A DNA stretch of 64,000 nucleotides from positions 2,108,001 to 2,172,000 of the forward strand of contig NZ_AP022570.1 in assembly GCF_010728325.1 (NCBI RefSeq), read 5' to 3'. Position numbers and translations under genes: made by a program. Shown here one piece after another: positions 1 through 9,318 of this stretch. Within the stretch, counting starts at the first letter, position 1, and each line of letters begins with the position of its first letter. This DNA comes from Mycolicibacterium poriferae (GTDB lineage Bacteria; Actinomycetota; Actinomycetes; Mycobacteriales; Mycobacteriaceae). The notes under the pieces were generated by a model that ran no database searches, had not been told where the DNA came from, and saw nothing but the letters and a program-made list of their open reading frames with translations.

Positions 1-2380
1 CCGTCAGGTCGTCGCTGGAGATCGGGTTGACCCGATAGTCGTCCATGTCCAATTCGCCGTTGTAGCCCGGGATTTCGTCGGGATCCCAGCGCGGCAGAAT
101 CGGGTCGTCGATCGCCTCGACCTCGGGGGTGCGCAAGGTGATGTGCAGGGCGGGGGACACCAGCACCATCCGGGAGGGTTGCGACTCGGTGAGCACGCAG
201 CTGATCGCGGCGCGGCAGCGGCGGATCAACTCCTGTACCGCGAGCACGGCGAACGACCCGCCAGACGAATCGCCGTACACGCTGACGTTGTCCACCCCGT
301 GCTCGTCGATGAGCAGCGACAGATAGTCGGCCATCGGCGGCACCAGTGTCGTCGCCGTGCCGGTGCCCAACGGCGGGGCCAGCGGATAGATCGGCACCAG
401 CACGGTGGCGCCGGTGTCGCGGGCCATCTGCCCGTAGTCCGACCAGTGCAGAATATTCGCCTCGGCGGCGAAACCGCCGCCGTGCAGCGCGACGACGTAC
501 TCGCCGGAGGGCTGCGACGGCGCGAGCTCCCACACCGTCCAGCCGTTGAACTCGCGCTCGGTGACCGTCAATCCCAGGGTGGCGATCCACGGCGGGTCGG
601 TACTGGTCGCGGCGCCGACCACGCCACTGAACAGGCTGATGCCGGTCTTCTCGGAGAACCAGCGCAGGAACCTCAGCGTGTCGGCGACCAGACGGTCGCT
701 GTACGAGGGTGGTTCGGTGACGACGGTGCGCGGCCCGGCGGCGACGCCGTTGAGACCGAGTTGACGGTAGATGTCGGGCCGCACCGTGGCGGCTTGGGAG
801 TTCGGCGACCCTGCCAGCGCCCAGTCGTGGATCTGGCCCTGCCCCACCACCGTCGACACCGCGCCGCCGGCCGCCGACCACTTCTGCTGCAGCGCAAGGG
901 TATCCGGCAGGGCAAATTCGAGCGACCCGACGTAGATCGTGGTGCTCGGCAGCGCCGCCAGCACGGCGTCCTCGAAGGACATGATGTTGATCAGCGGATC
1001 GGTCAGCGCCAGCCCGGCGCTCCACCTGTTGGCGGAGACGTCGAGATCATCGAGGTCGACGAAAGGATCCTTGATGTCGCGGACGGCGGGGTTGGACAGC
1101 GTGGCATCCGGGGCGAAGGACAGCAACACCATGCTCGCGGGCAACGGCTTGCCGGCGAGGACGAGTTGGCGGACCGCCGAGAGCGCCAGGATGGGGCCCG
1201 CGGAGTCGGCGTAGACGCTGACGTCGTCGGCGCCGTACTGAGCGATCTGATCGGACAGGAACTGCGCCATCGCCGGCACCACCCTGGTCGCCGACCCGGC
1301 CTCGGTGTTGGCCAGCGGGTAGAGCGGCACGATCACGGTGGCGCCGGTGTCGCGGGCCATCGACGTGTAGTCCATCCAGTGCATGATGTTGGGTTCCAGG
1401 ACGAAGCCACCGCCGTGCACCGCGACGACCGCTTTGCCGGTCGAATTGAACGGCTCGAATTCCCAGACCTTCCAGCTGTTGTCCTCGGAGACTTCGTAGT
1501 CGGTCAGCCGGGCGTGCAGGCCGCGGGTCAGAAAGGACGGCGGCCGGTCGCTGGTGAGCGCCTTACCCAAGACGCCGTAGAGGTCGACGCCGATCAGCTT
1601 CGAAATGCCGCGCAGCACATACAGACCCGTGAGGGTCGCCTTGTCGAACAACGACGGCGGTGCGGTGTAGCTGACGGTGTTCTCCGCGGCGCCGGGGGTG
1701 GCGACCACCTCGCCGGTCGAGTCGGTGTCGGCCACCATCGACTGGTGTTTCGCGTCGGGCTCGAGTTCGCGACGGGCGGCCGCGGTCATCACCCACGCCT
1801 GCGGAAGTGCCGCGGGGCCCGTCGGGGGTGGGGCGTCGCCGTTCGCGTGGGCGCCGGGTTCGACCGCGGCGGCCGCGTCGATGGCGACATCAGTGGTCGC
1901 CTGGTTCGTGGGCTCGCCGTCGGTGACGCTGGGTTCGGTGTTGGTATCGGTGCCGGTTTCGTCCGCGGTCTCGATGCCGGCGCTGTCGACGAGGCCGGCG
2001 TCGTCCTCGAGGCCGGCGCTGTCGATGAGGACGTCGCCGTCGACGACGCCGGCGTCGTCGTCACCGTCTCGGTCGCCGACGTCGCTGTCGTTAGCGAGCT
2101 CCTCGGCGTCCTCGGTGACTCCCGCGTCGTCGCCGGGTCCGTCATCGTCCCGGTCGCGACCATGCCGTTGACCGGTCGAGGTCGATCCGGACCCCGACAG
2201 CCCCGAGGACCCCGACGCCGACGACCCCGCCGACTCTGAGGATCCCGAGGCCGAGGACTCCGACGCCTCGTCGGCCGATGCGACACCGCATCCCCAACCG
2301 AACACGACCGCTGCCCCGACGCCGGCCACTACCGCGAATTCAGCCACTTTGCCAGTGGCGGCACCTCCCCGCACTCGCAC
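1..2380 (-). CDS. Secreted protein with two tandem alpha/beta hydrolase (lipase/esterase-like) domains, C-terminus outside window
   Basis: The frame is open from a GTG at 2380 (alternatives 2374 and 2347) to the left edge, about 790 codons. The N-terminus looks like a signal peptide: basic start, hydrophobic core AVVAGVGAAVVFGW, then VASA before DE. About 150 residues rich in Ser, Gly, Asp and Glu follow, with short DDAG/DSAG repeats. Two hormone-sensitive-lipase-type domains come next, each with an HGGGF oxyanion motif (about 1425 and 480) and an MARDTGATV segment. The nucleophile elbow is intact in the second domain (YGDSSGG) but altered in the first (YADSAGP). Domain identity is firm; substrate is unknown. 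It is divergent from tmk with a spacer of about 65 bp. Confidence 0.85.
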   Translation of the reverse strand, partial: MRVRGGAATGKVAEFAVVAGVGAAVVFGWGCGVASADEASESSASGSSESAGSSASGSSGLSGSGSTSTGQRHGRDRDDDGPGDDAGVTEDAEELANDSDVGDRDGDDDAGVVDGDVLIDSAGLEDDAGLVDSAGIETADETGTDTNTEPSVTDGEPTNQATTDVAIDAAAAVEPGAHANGDAPPPTGPAALPQAWVMTAAARRELEPDAKHQSMVADTDSTGEVVATPGAAENTVSYTAPPSLFDKATLTGLYVLRGISKLIGVDLYGVLGKALTSDRPPSFLTRGLHARLTDYEVSEDNSWKVWEFEPFNSTGKAVVAVHGGGFVLEPNIMHWMDYTSMARDTGATVIVPLYPLANTEAGSATRVVPAMAQFLSDQIAQYGADDVSVYADSAGPILALSAVRQLVLAGKPLPASMVLLSFAPDATLSNPAVRDIKDPFVDLDDLDVSANRWSAGLALTDPLINIMSFEDAVLAALPSTTIYVGSLEFALPDTLALQQKWSAAGGAVSTVVGQGQIHDWALAGSPNSQAATVRPDIYRQLGLNGVAAGPRTVVTEPPSYSDRLVADTLRFLRWFSEKTGISLFSGVVGAATSTDPPWIATLGLTVTEREFNGWTVWELAPSQPSGEYVVALHGGGFAAEANILHWSDYGQMARDTGATVLVPIYPLAPPLGTGTATTLVPPMADYLSLLIDEHGVDNVSVYGDSSGGSFAVLAVQELIRRCRAAISCVLTESQPSRMVLVSPALHITLRTPEVEAIDDPILPRWDPDEIPGYNGELDMDDYRVNPISSDDLT

Positions 2381-2445
2381 AACTATCGGGCCTCGACTTC
2401 GGATAGGCAAACGTTGCTCGCAGTACCTGCCCTAGGGTTGGCGGC

Positions 2446-3075
2446 GTGCTCATCGTCATCGAGGGCGTCGACGGCGCAGGCAAGCGGACGTTGACCAACG
2501 GACTGCGTGGCGCGTTCGAAGGAGCCGGCCGATCCGTGGCGACCCTGGCCTTCCCCCGGTACGGAGAGTCGGTACCGGCCGACCTGGCGGCCGAAGCGCT
2601 GCACGGCGGACATGGAGACCTCGCCGACTCGGTGTACGCAATGGCGGTGCTCTTCGCGATGGACCGTGCCGGCGCGCGCGAGCAGATCGGGCACCTGACC
2701 GCGGCGTACTCCGTCGTCATCCTCGATCGCTACGTCGCCTCCAACGCCGCGTACAGCGCTGCCCGCCTGCATCAGGACGCCGGCGGCGACGTGGTGTCCT
2801 GGGTGCACGACCTCGAATACGGCCGACTGCGCCTGCCCGTTCCGGACTGGCAACTGCTTCTGGACGTGCCCACCGAGCTGGCCGCCCAGCGGGCCGTCAA
2901 CCGGGCTGCCGAGGAAGCCGACCGGGCCCGCGACGCCTACGAACGCGACGACGGTCTGCAACGCCGTACCGCGGCGGTGTACGCCGAGTTGGCCGCGGCG
3001 AACTGGGGTGGACCCTGGGCCGTGGTGCCGACCGACGTGGACTCCGACGAGCTGGCCGCACGGCTTTCCTGCTGA
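2446..3075 (+). CDS. tmk: Thymidylate kinase
   Basis: This 209-residue protein phosphorylates dTMP to dTDP in the cytosol. The P-loop is GVDGAGKRT (residues 7-15) and the DRY motif is at 94-96, followed by the mycobacterial SNAAYSAAR segment. M. tuberculosis Tmk is about 214 residues, so this is full length. The ATG start immediately precedes the canonical LIVIEGVDG beginning. As in M. tuberculosis it lies upstream of mtrA, but here another gene (3193-3870) sits between them. Confidence 0.96.
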   Translation: MLIVIEGVDGAGKRTLTNGLRGAFEGAGRSVATLAFPRYGESVPADLAAEALHGGHGDLADSVYAMAVLFAMDRAGAREQIGHLTAAYSVVILDRYVASNAAYSAARLHQDAGGDVVSWVHDLEYGRLRLPVPDWQLLLDVPTELAAQRAVNRAAEEADRARDAYERDDGLQRRTAAVYAELAAANWGGPWAVVPTDVDSDELAARLSC

Positions 3076-3192
3076 TTTGCTCGCAGTCTGACGGACGTGA
3101 CGCGCGATCGCGCCCGGCCGCGTACGCTGCGGATCCTGGGGAGTTGCGCAGAGTTCTGCGCAGCGGTCGGTTCAAGGGCACACGGGGGAGCC

Positions 3193-3870
3193 ATGACTTT
3201 GACGACTCGGTCGCACACCACGCTGCTGGCGGCGCTGGACGACTACGCGCTGGCACTGGCGTCGGTGGGGGAACGATTCGACCAGGGCCGCTACATCGAG
3301 GCGCAGGTCCTGGCAGTGCACGTTCGCAAGCTCGTCCACGATGGAGACACGTCGCGGGCGCTGCTGACCGAGATCGGCCTGCGTGACGTCTTGACCTGGG
3401 TGGACACCGGTGGTGTGCCCAATCCCAAAACCGCCAGCTCGGCGGCCTGCCTGACGTTGATGAAGGTGCGCAGCGGCCTGCAGCGTGGCGGCGAGTATGT
3501 GCCGAAGCTGGCCCTGTACCCGCCGGCGCCCATTCGCACCCGAAGCGGTGAGCACATCGACCGCGGCTCACGGATCCCGTTCGAGCACTGGTGGACCAAC
3601 CCCGTCATCAAGGACGCCGACGGCGCTGAGTTCTCGCGTCAACACCTGGTGCTCGCGCTCGCCGACGACATTGATGACCCCGAGGCCCGCTCGGCTCGCG
3701 CGGCGCTGGCGGCGAGCGCTTCGCTGGGGTGGGTGCTGGAGGACGGCGCCTGGTCAGCGGCGACGCCACCGGCCGCCAGCCCGGTTCTGGCCAGCGTGCG
3801 CCAGATCGGGTTCGAGGTGATCCAGACCCTGCGCCAGCAGCGCGACGTCATCCAGGCCGCCTTGAACTGA
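3193..3870 (+). CDS. Conserved protein of unknown function (225 aa)
   Basis: I do not recognise a named domain. The ATG at 3193 follows a GGGGGAG ribosome site, and the frame codes 225 residues without a signal peptide or membrane segment. A helical N-terminal part contains the phrase FDQGRYIEAQVLAVHVRKLVHD. Similar phrases occur in uncharacterised bacterial proteins, but I cannot attach a function. The gene is absent between tmk and mtrA in M. tuberculosis, so it is probably an accessory insertion. An upstream in-frame start at 3097 is possible but has no good ribosome site. Confidence 0.7.
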   Translation: MTLTTRSHTTLLAALDDYALALASVGERFDQGRYIEAQVLAVHVRKLVHDGDTSRALLTEIGLRDVLTWVDTGGVPNPKTASSAACLTLMKVRSGLQRGGEYVPKLALYPPAPIRTRSGEHIDRGSRIPFEHWWTNPVIKDADGAEFSRQHLVLALADDIDDPEARSARAALAASASLGWVLEDGAWSAATPPAASPVLASVRQIGFEVIQTLRQQRDVIQAALN

Positions 3871-3878
3871 ACCACCGC

Positions 3879-4035
3879 GTGACGGCACGGTCATGCGGGT
3901 GTGCACGATGCTGCCGTCACCAGCCGCGGGGCGTTGAATTCGGCCGGGCGATGGTGTGCCCGGGTGTGCGCGGCACTGCCGCTGTCCAAGGGATGCTGCC
4001 GTCACGTGATGCGGCGCGCGGGATGCTGCCGTCAC
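3879..4035 (+). repeat. Repeated CTGCCGTCAC elements in the mtrA leader spacer
   Basis: The 299-bp spacer before mtrA holds three copies of GATGCTGCCGTCAC (near 3907, 3992 and 4021, the last two 30 bp apart). An inverted copy, GTGACGGCA, lies at about 3880. The inverted and first direct copies could pair as a 9-bp stem after the upstream gene. No other gene is seen in the spacer. Function is unknown; a terminator or part of the mtrA promoter region is possible. Confidence 0.55.
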
Positions 4036-4169
4036 GCGCGCTCGCTGCCGTCCCGGACGGCTCGCTGCGCGATGCTGCAGCCAGGTGCGGGGCAAATACG
4101 AACCGAATGCCGGTGAACCCGGACAACGCGCCGTGTGGTATCCGAGGATTATCGCGAACTGGTGACACC

Positions 4170-4856
4170 ATGGACACCATGAGGCAAAGGATCCTGGTCG
4201 TCGACGACGACCCTTCGCTCGCCGAGATGCTCACCATCGTGCTGCGTGGCGAGGGTTTCGACACCGCGGTCATCGGAGACGGCACCCAGGCGCTGACGGC
4301 GGTGCGTGAACTGCGCCCCGATCTGGTGCTGCTGGATCTGATGCTGCCCGGCATGAACGGCATCGACGTGTGCCGCGTGCTGCGCGCCGATTCCGGTGTG
4401 CCGATCGTGATGCTGACCGCCAAGACCGACACCGTCGACGTGGTGCTCGGGCTGGAGTCGGGCGCCGACGACTACGTGATGAAGCCGTTCAAGCCCAAGG
4501 AACTGGTGGCCCGGGTGCGCGCCCGGCTGCGGCGCAACGAGGACGAGCCCGCCGAGATGCTCTCCATCGCCGACATCGACATCGATGTGCCGGCGCACAA
4601 GGTGACCCGGCAGGGGGAGCAGATCGCGCTGACTCCGCTGGAGTTCGACCTGCTGGTGGCGTTGGCGCGGAAACCGCGCCAGGTGTTTACTCGAGATGTG
4701 CTTCTCGAACAGGTGTGGGGTTATCGGCACCCCGCCGACACCCGTTTGGTGAACGTGCACGTCCAGAGGTTGCGGGCCAAGGTCGAGAAGGACCCGGAGA
4801 ACCCGCAGGTTGTGCTCACGGTTCGAGGAGTGGGATACAAGGCCGGACCTCCGTGA
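4170..4856 (+). CDS. mtrA: Response regulator MtrA
   Basis: This is the DNA-binding regulator of the MtrAB two-component system, which links cell-cycle and cell-wall genes. At 228 residues it has the same length as M. tuberculosis MtrA and is nearly identical in sequence. The receiver domain carries the acidic pocket VVDDD (10-14) and phospho-acceptor D56. An OmpR-type winged helix follows ([21 protein letters not shown]). The start at 4170 reproduces the conserved [14 protein letters not shown] beginning. Its stop codon overlaps the start of the small repeat ORF at 4853 (GTGA). Confidence 0.98.
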   Translation: MDTMRQRILVVDDDPSLAEMLTIVLRGEGFDTAVIGDGTQALTAVRELRPDLVLLDLMLPGMNGIDVCRVLRADSGVPIVMLTAKTDTVDVVLGLESGADDYVMKPFKPKELVARVRARLRRNEDEPAEMLSIADIDIDVPAHKVTRQGEQIALTPLEFDLLVALARKPRQVFTRDVLLEQVWGYRHPADTRLVNVHVQRLRAKVEKDPENPQVVLTVRGVGYKAGPP

Positions 4857-4948
4857 TCGGACCGCCCGCGGTCGCCGTGATCGGACCGGCCGGGGTCGCC
4901 GTGATCGGACCGGCCGGGGTCGCCGTGATCGGACCGGCCGGGGTCGTG
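4853..4948 (+). repeat. 24-bp tandem repeat (4 copies) between mtrA and mtrB
   Basis: Units begin GTGATCGGACCG at 4853, 4877, 4901 and 4925. The middle copies are identical; the first has CCCGC for GCCGG, and the last ends GTCGTG. The array starts on the last bases of mtrA and fills most of the mtrA-mtrB spacer. It is a candidate variable-number repeat. Confidence 0.9.
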
Positions 4949-4969
4949 ACCCGCCGGCGGTCAGCGTGA
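4853..4969 (+). CDS. Putative repeat-encoded small ORF linking mtrA to mtrB (38 aa)
   Basis: A GTG at 4853 overlaps the mtrA TGA. The frame runs 38 codons through four 24-bp repeats, giving the hydrophobic unit VIGPAGVA about four times, then VTRRRSA. It stops at TGA 4967-4969, which overlaps the mtrB GTG at 4966. Both junctions are GTGA, the usual form of translational coupling. Each repeat is eight codons, so copy number can change without shifting the frame. Whether the peptide is stable or only carries ribosomes from mtrA to mtrB is unknown. Confidence 0.45.
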   Translation: MIGPPAVAVIGPAGVAVIGPAGVAVIGPAGVVTRRRSA

Positions 4970-6621
4970 TCTTCGGTTCGCGGCGGCGCATCCACCGGCG
5001 GTCGGCACCGCTGGTCCGCGGACTCGGCGCGCTGGGCCGCGCGATCGGACTGGCCTGGCGGCGCTCACTGCAACTGCGGGTGGTGTCGCTGACGCTCGGT
5101 CTGTCGTTGGCCGTCATCCTGGTGCTCGGCTTCGTGCTGACCAGTCAGATCACCGACCGCATCCTCGAAGTCAAAGTCGGCGCGGCCACGGAGGAGATCG
5201 AGCGGGCCCGCACCACCGTCAGCGGCATCGTCGGTGGCGAGGAGACCCGCTCGCTCGACAGCAGCCTGCAATTGGCGCGCAACACCCTCATAGACCGCAA
5301 GGCCGACGCCGGTGCGGGACTGGCCGGAGCATTCGACGCAGTGCTCATCGTCGCCGGGGACGGGCCGCGCGCGGCCACCGCCGCAGGCCCGATCGACCAG
5401 ATCCCCAACACGCTGCGCGACTTCGTCAAAGCCGGCCAGGTCAGCTACCAGTACGCCACGGTGCACACCGACGGCTTCTCCGGGCCGGCCCTGATCGTGG
5501 GCAGCCCGACCCCCGCGACGTCGTCGGTGACGAATCTCGAGCTGTACCTGATCTTCCCGCTGAACAACGAAGAGTCCACCATCACACTGGTGCGCGGCAC
5601 GATGGCGACCGGCGGCGTGGTGCTGCTCGGGTTGCTCGCCGCGATCGCGCTGCTGGTGGCCCGCCAGATCGTGCTGCCGGTGCGCTCCGCGTCGCGCATC
5701 GCCGAACGGTTCGCCGAAGGTCACCTGACCGAGCGGATGCCGGTACGCGGCGAGGACGACATGGCCCGGCTGGCGGTGTCATTCAACGACATGGCCGAAA
5801 GCCTGCACCGCCAGATCACCCAGCTCGAAGAGTTCGGCAACCTGCAGCGCCGATTCACCTCCGACGTCAGCCACGAACTGCGCACCCCGCTGACCACGGT
5901 GCGGATGGCCGCCGACCTGATCCACGACCACGCCGAAGAGCTCGAACCCTCGTTGCGCCGATCCATCGAGCTGATGGTCGACGAGCTCGACCGGTTCGAA
6001 GGGCTACTCAGTGACCTGCTCGAGATATCCCGCCACGACGCCGGCGTCGCCGAACTGGCCGTTGAAGCCATCGACCTGCGCTCCACCGTCAAGAGCGCCC
6101 TCGACAACGTCGGCCACCTCGCCGAGGACGCCGGCGTCGAGTTGATCGTCGACATGCCACCCGAGGGGATCATCGCCGAGGTCGACCCGCGCCGCGTCGA
6201 ACGGATCCTGCGCAACCTCATCGCCAACGCCATCGACCACGCCGAACGCAAGCCGGTGCGCATCCGGATGGCCGCCGACGACGACACCGTGGCCGTCACC
6301 GTCCGCGACTACGGCGTCGGGCTGCGCCCCGGCGAGGAGAAACTGGTGTTCAGCCGGTTCTGGCGCTCCGACCCGTCCCGCGTGCGCCGCTCCGGCGGCA
6401 CCGGCCTGGGGCTGGCCATCAGCATCGAGGACGCGCGGCTGCACCAGGGTCGGCTCGAAGCGTGGGGTGAACCGGGCAAGGGCGCCTGCTTCCGGCTCAC
6501 GCTGCCGTTGGTCCGCGGCCACAAGGTCACCAGCAGCCCGCTCCCGGTCAAACCGATCGAAAAGCCCGCCGCCGCACGGCGTCCCGCGCGCGAACGCGAA
6601 CCCGCCGGGGAGAGCGTGTGA
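4966..6621 (+). CDS. mtrB: Sensor histidine kinase MtrB
   Basis: MtrB is the membrane kinase partner of MtrA. The 551-residue protein begins MIFGSRRRI like its homologues. It has a first membrane segment at about residues 38-60, an extracytoplasmic domain of about 150 residues, a second membrane segment near 210-235, then HAMP. A dimerisation domain with phospho-acceptor H303 (SHELRTPLT) and a HATPase domain ([15 protein letters not shown]) follow. The GTG at 4966 was chosen because it matches homologues and overlaps the preceding small ORF stop. It overlaps lpqB by four bases. Confidence 0.97.
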   Translation: MIFGSRRRIHRRSAPLVRGLGALGRAIGLAWRRSLQLRVVSLTLGLSLAVILVLGFVLTSQITDRILEVKVGAATEEIERARTTVSGIVGGEETRSLDSSLQLARNTLIDRKADAGAGLAGAFDAVLIVAGDGPRAATAAGPIDQIPNTLRDFVKAGQVSYQYATVHTDGFSGPALIVGSPTPATSSVTNLELYLIFPLNNEESTITLVRGTMATGGVVLLGLLAAIALLVARQIVLPVRSASRIAERFAEGHLTERMPVRGEDDMARLAVSFNDMAESLHRQITQLEEFGNLQRRFTSDVSHELRTPLTTVRMAADLIHDHAEELEPSLRRSIELMVDELDRFEGLLSDLLEISRHDAGVAELAVEAIDLRSTVKSALDNVGHLAEDAGVELIVDMPPEGIIAEVDPRRVERILRNLIANAIDHAERKPVRIRMAADDDTVAVTVRDYGVGLRPGEEKLVFSRFWRSDPSRVRRSGGTGLGLAISIEDARLHQGRLEAWGEPGKGACFRLTLPLVRGHKVTSSPLPVKPIEKPAAARRPAREREPAGESV

Positions 6622-8381
6622 CCCGCATCGTCGTTGCCTGCCTCGCCGTCCTGACCGTGGTGCTGGCCGGCTGCGCCGGAGTACCCAGTTCGTCCTCCCC
6701 GCAGGCCATCGGCACCGTCGGCCGTCCCGCGCCGCCCAGCCTGCCCAAACCCACCCCCGGCATGGATCCCGACATCCTGCTGCGCGAGTTCCTCAAGGCC
6801 ACCGCAGATCCGGCGAACCGGCACCTGGCTGCGCGGCAGTTCCTCACCGAATCGGCGTCCAGCGGCTGGGACGACGCCGGCAGTGCGCTGCTGATCGACA
6901 ACGTCGTGTTCGTCGAAACCCGTGAGCCCGAGAAGGTTTCGGTGACGATGCGCGCCGACATCCTCGGTTCGCTGTCCGACATGGGGGTGTTCGAGACCGG
7001 CGAGGGGGCGCTGCCCGACCCCGGTCCCATCGAGCTGATCAAAACCTCCGACGGCTGGCGCATCGACACTCTGCCCAACGGGGTTTTCCTGGACTGGCAG
7101 CAGTTCCAGGAGACCTACAAACGCAACACGCTCTACTTCGTCGACCCGACCGGAAAGACCGTGGTGCCCGACCCGCGCTACGTGGCGGTCTCCGAACCCG
7201 ACCAACTGGCCACCGAACTGGTCAGCAAGCTGATCGCCGGTCCGCGGCCGGAGATGGCCAAGACGGTGCGCAACCTGCTCGACGAGCCACTGAAGCTGAG
7301 CGGTCCGGTGACCCGCGCCGACGGCGGCAAGACCGGTGTCGGCCGCGGTTACGGCGGCGCGCGAATCGACCTGGAGAACCTGTCCACCACCGACCCGCAC
7401 AGCCGGCAACTGCTGGCCGCACAGATCATCTGGACCCTGTCGCGCGCCGGCATCAACGGGCCCTACGTCATCAACGCCGACGGCGCCGCGCTCGACGATC
7501 GTTTCGCCGACGGGTGGACCACCGCCGACGTCGCCGCCACCGACCCCGGCGCGGCCGACGGGGCCGCGGCTGGGTTGCACGCCCTGGTCGGCGGTTCGCT
7601 GGTGTCCCTCGACGAGTTCAGCGCCCCACGAGTGCCCGGGGCGTTCGGGCAGACACCGGGCCAGGTGGCGGCGGCGCTGTCACGGTCGGGACAGGAAGTC
7701 GCCTCGGTCGTCGTGCAACGTCCCGGCGCCCCCGACATGGCGTCGTCGCTGTGGGTCGGCCCGCTGGGCGGCAGCGCCGCCCAGGTGATGGACGGACGCA
7801 CCCTGAGCCGGCCGAGTTGGTCGCTCGACGAGTCGATCTGGGTCGTCGTCGACGGCCTCAATGTCGTGCGCGCGGTGCAGGACGCCTCCGGGCAGCCTGC
7901 CCGCATCCCGGTCGACTCCACCGCCGTGACGGCGCGCTTCCCCGGCGCGATCACCGAGCTGCAGCTCTCCCGCGACGGCACCCGCGCGGCGATGGTGATC
8001 GACGGCCGGGTGATCTTGGCCGGCGTGGAGCAGACCGAGGGCGGCGGATACGCGCTGACCTTCCCGCGCCGGCTGGGTTACGGGCTGGGCAACACAGCGG
8101 TCTCGCTGGGGTGGCGCACCGGCGACGACATCGTCGTCAGCCGCACCGACCCGCAGCATCCGGTGTCTTACGTCAACCTCGACGGCGTGAACTCCGATGC
8201 ACCGAGCCGCAACCTGCTGATGCCGGTGACGACGGTGGCAGCCAACCCGTCGACGGTCTACGTGTCCGACGGCCGCGGGGTGCTGCAGCTGTCCGGCGCG
8301 TCCGCCGAGGACGGCGATCCGAGCTGGGTGGAGGTTCGCCCGTTGATGGTTGCGGGTGCCAAGCCGGTGCTGCCTGGCTGA
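6618..8381 (+). CDS. lpqB: Lipoprotein LpqB
   Basis: LpqB is a cell-envelope lipoprotein that interacts with the sensor MtrB and affects MtrAB signalling. The 587-residue product starts with a signal peptide ending in the lipobox LAGC (about residues 15-18). A GerMN-type region and a C-terminal beta-propeller-like region follow. The GTG start overlaps the mtrB stop (GTGTGA), so the mtr operon is coupled throughout. The C-terminus PVLPG looks complete, although a broken aldolase gene begins within a few bases of its stop codon. Confidence 0.96.
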   Translation: MTRIVVACLAVLTVVLAGCAGVPSSSSPQAIGTVGRPAPPSLPKPTPGMDPDILLREFLKATADPANRHLAARQFLTESASSGWDDAGSALLIDNVVFVETREPEKVSVTMRADILGSLSDMGVFETGEGALPDPGPIELIKTSDGWRIDTLPNGVFLDWQQFQETYKRNTLYFVDPTGKTVVPDPRYVAVSEPDQLATELVSKLIAGPRPEMAKTVRNLLDEPLKLSGPVTRADGGKTGVGRGYGGARIDLENLSTTDPHSRQLLAAQIIWTLSRAGINGPYVINADGAALDDRFADGWTTADVAATDPGAADGAAAGLHALVGGSLVSLDEFSAPRVPGAFGQTPGQVAAALSRSGQEVASVVVQRPGAPDMASSLWVGPLGGSAAQVMDGRTLSRPSWSLDESIWVVVDGLNVVRAVQDASGQPARIPVDSTAVTARFPGAITELQLSRDGTRAAMVIDGRVILAGVEQTEGGGYALTFPRRLGYGLGNTAVSLGWRTGDDIVVSRTDPQHPVSYVNLDGVNSDAPSRNLLMPVTTVAANPSTVYVSDGRGVLQLSGASAEDGDPSWVEVRPLMVAGAKPVLPG

Positions 8382-8382
8382 C

Positions 8383-9164
8383 ACCGGCGGCCTGGCCGGC
8401 TCCAGTTGTGTCTATGGTTTCGGCGCGCACACCGATCTCGAGTGGCCGAAGCCGGCGCCACCGTGGTCCGCGTCGCGACGCACTGCACCGAGGACGACAT
8501 CTCGGCCCACCATCTCGCAGCCGCACGTGAGATGGGTATGGACCCGGTCGGTTTCCTGATGATGAGTCACATGACGAGTCCGGCCGACCTCGCCGAGCAG
8601 GCTCGATTGATGGAGAACTACGGCGCCGGCTGCGTCTATGTCGTGGACTCCGGCGGCGCCATGACGATGCGCGATGTCGCCGAGCGGGTCGACGCGGTCG
8701 GTCAAAAGCTCGACAACGCAACGGAAATCGGTATCCATGCACATCACAATCTGTCGTTGGGCGTGGCCAACTCCATCGTGGCGGTCGAGTATGGGGCTCG
8801 ACGAGTGGATGCCTCTCTTGCCGGCATGGGCGCTGGTGCCGGAAATGCGCCGCTGGAGGTGTTCGTCGCCGCAGCCACCCGGATGGGATGGCCACACGGG
8901 TGCGACCTGCATGCGCTCGAAGACGCGGTCGACGATCTGGTTCGGCCGCTGCAAGAACGCCCGGTCCGCGTCGACCGCGAGACGCTCACCCTGGGCTACG
9001 CCGGGGTGTACTCGAGCTTCCTGCGCCACGCAGAGGCGGTCGCGAAGCGCTTCGGCGTCGACGCCCGAACGCTTCTCGAGGAGGCGGGACGCCGGGGGCT
9101 CGTCGGCGGCCAAGAAGACATCCTGGTCGAAATCGCCTTGGAGATCACCGACGCGCCGGCTTGA
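8383..9164 (+). pseudogene. Remnant of 4-hydroxy-2-oxovalerate aldolase (DmpG/HsaF family)
   Basis: The family splits 4-hydroxy-2-oxo acids in meta-cleavage of aromatics and steroids and is about 340 residues long. Here the first 50 or so residues, with the metal-binding RDGxH motif, are missing. Homology begins two bases after lpqB as [12 protein letters not shown]...TDLEW (to about 8445). It then jumps, with loss of about 40 residues, into another frame at [18 protein letters not shown] and continues intact to IALEITDA. Conserved later motifs include [14 protein letters not shown] and [13 protein letters not shown]. The combination of 5' loss, internal deletion and frameshift indicates a dead gene. 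An open frame from 8406 could still make a 252-residue fragment. Confidence 0.85.
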
Positions 9165-9258
9165 GTGCTCGCTGCAGGGCAGACAGATCTCGGGCCACCT
9201 GACAGGCGTCCATCGGTCTGTCTCCTGCCCTTGTTCGCACGCCTTTACGTTCCACTAA

Positions 9259-9274
9259 TGTAGTGATCTCTACA
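9259..9274. promoter_or_regulatory. Candidate TetR operator upstream of the tetR gene
   Basis: TGTAGTGATCTCTACA is a 16-bp palindrome with 14 of 16 bases symmetric. It lies about 45 bp before the TetR start at 9319, the usual position for autoregulation. Binding is inferred from position and symmetry only. Confidence 0.5.
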
Positions 9275-9318
9275 AAAGGCCGAGGACCTCCGATCGGCAG
9301 CATCGGCGAGGAGACCGA

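Noticed and set aside
143..2239. Long plus-strand open frame of about 700 codons
   Set aside because: It is antisense to the hydrolase gene, Arg/Gly/His-rich, with no motif; an artefact of high GC. The minus-strand frame has clear hydrolase motifs.
4810..4965. N-terminal extension of MtrB through the repeat region
   Set aside because: The extension reads as RDRTGRGR repeats and overlaps mtrA; homologues begin at MIFGSRRR.
9165..9318. Mobile element boundary near the aldolase remnant
   Set aside because: No transposase, terminal inverted repeats or attachment site could be seen, although the block is clearly an insertion or deletion region.
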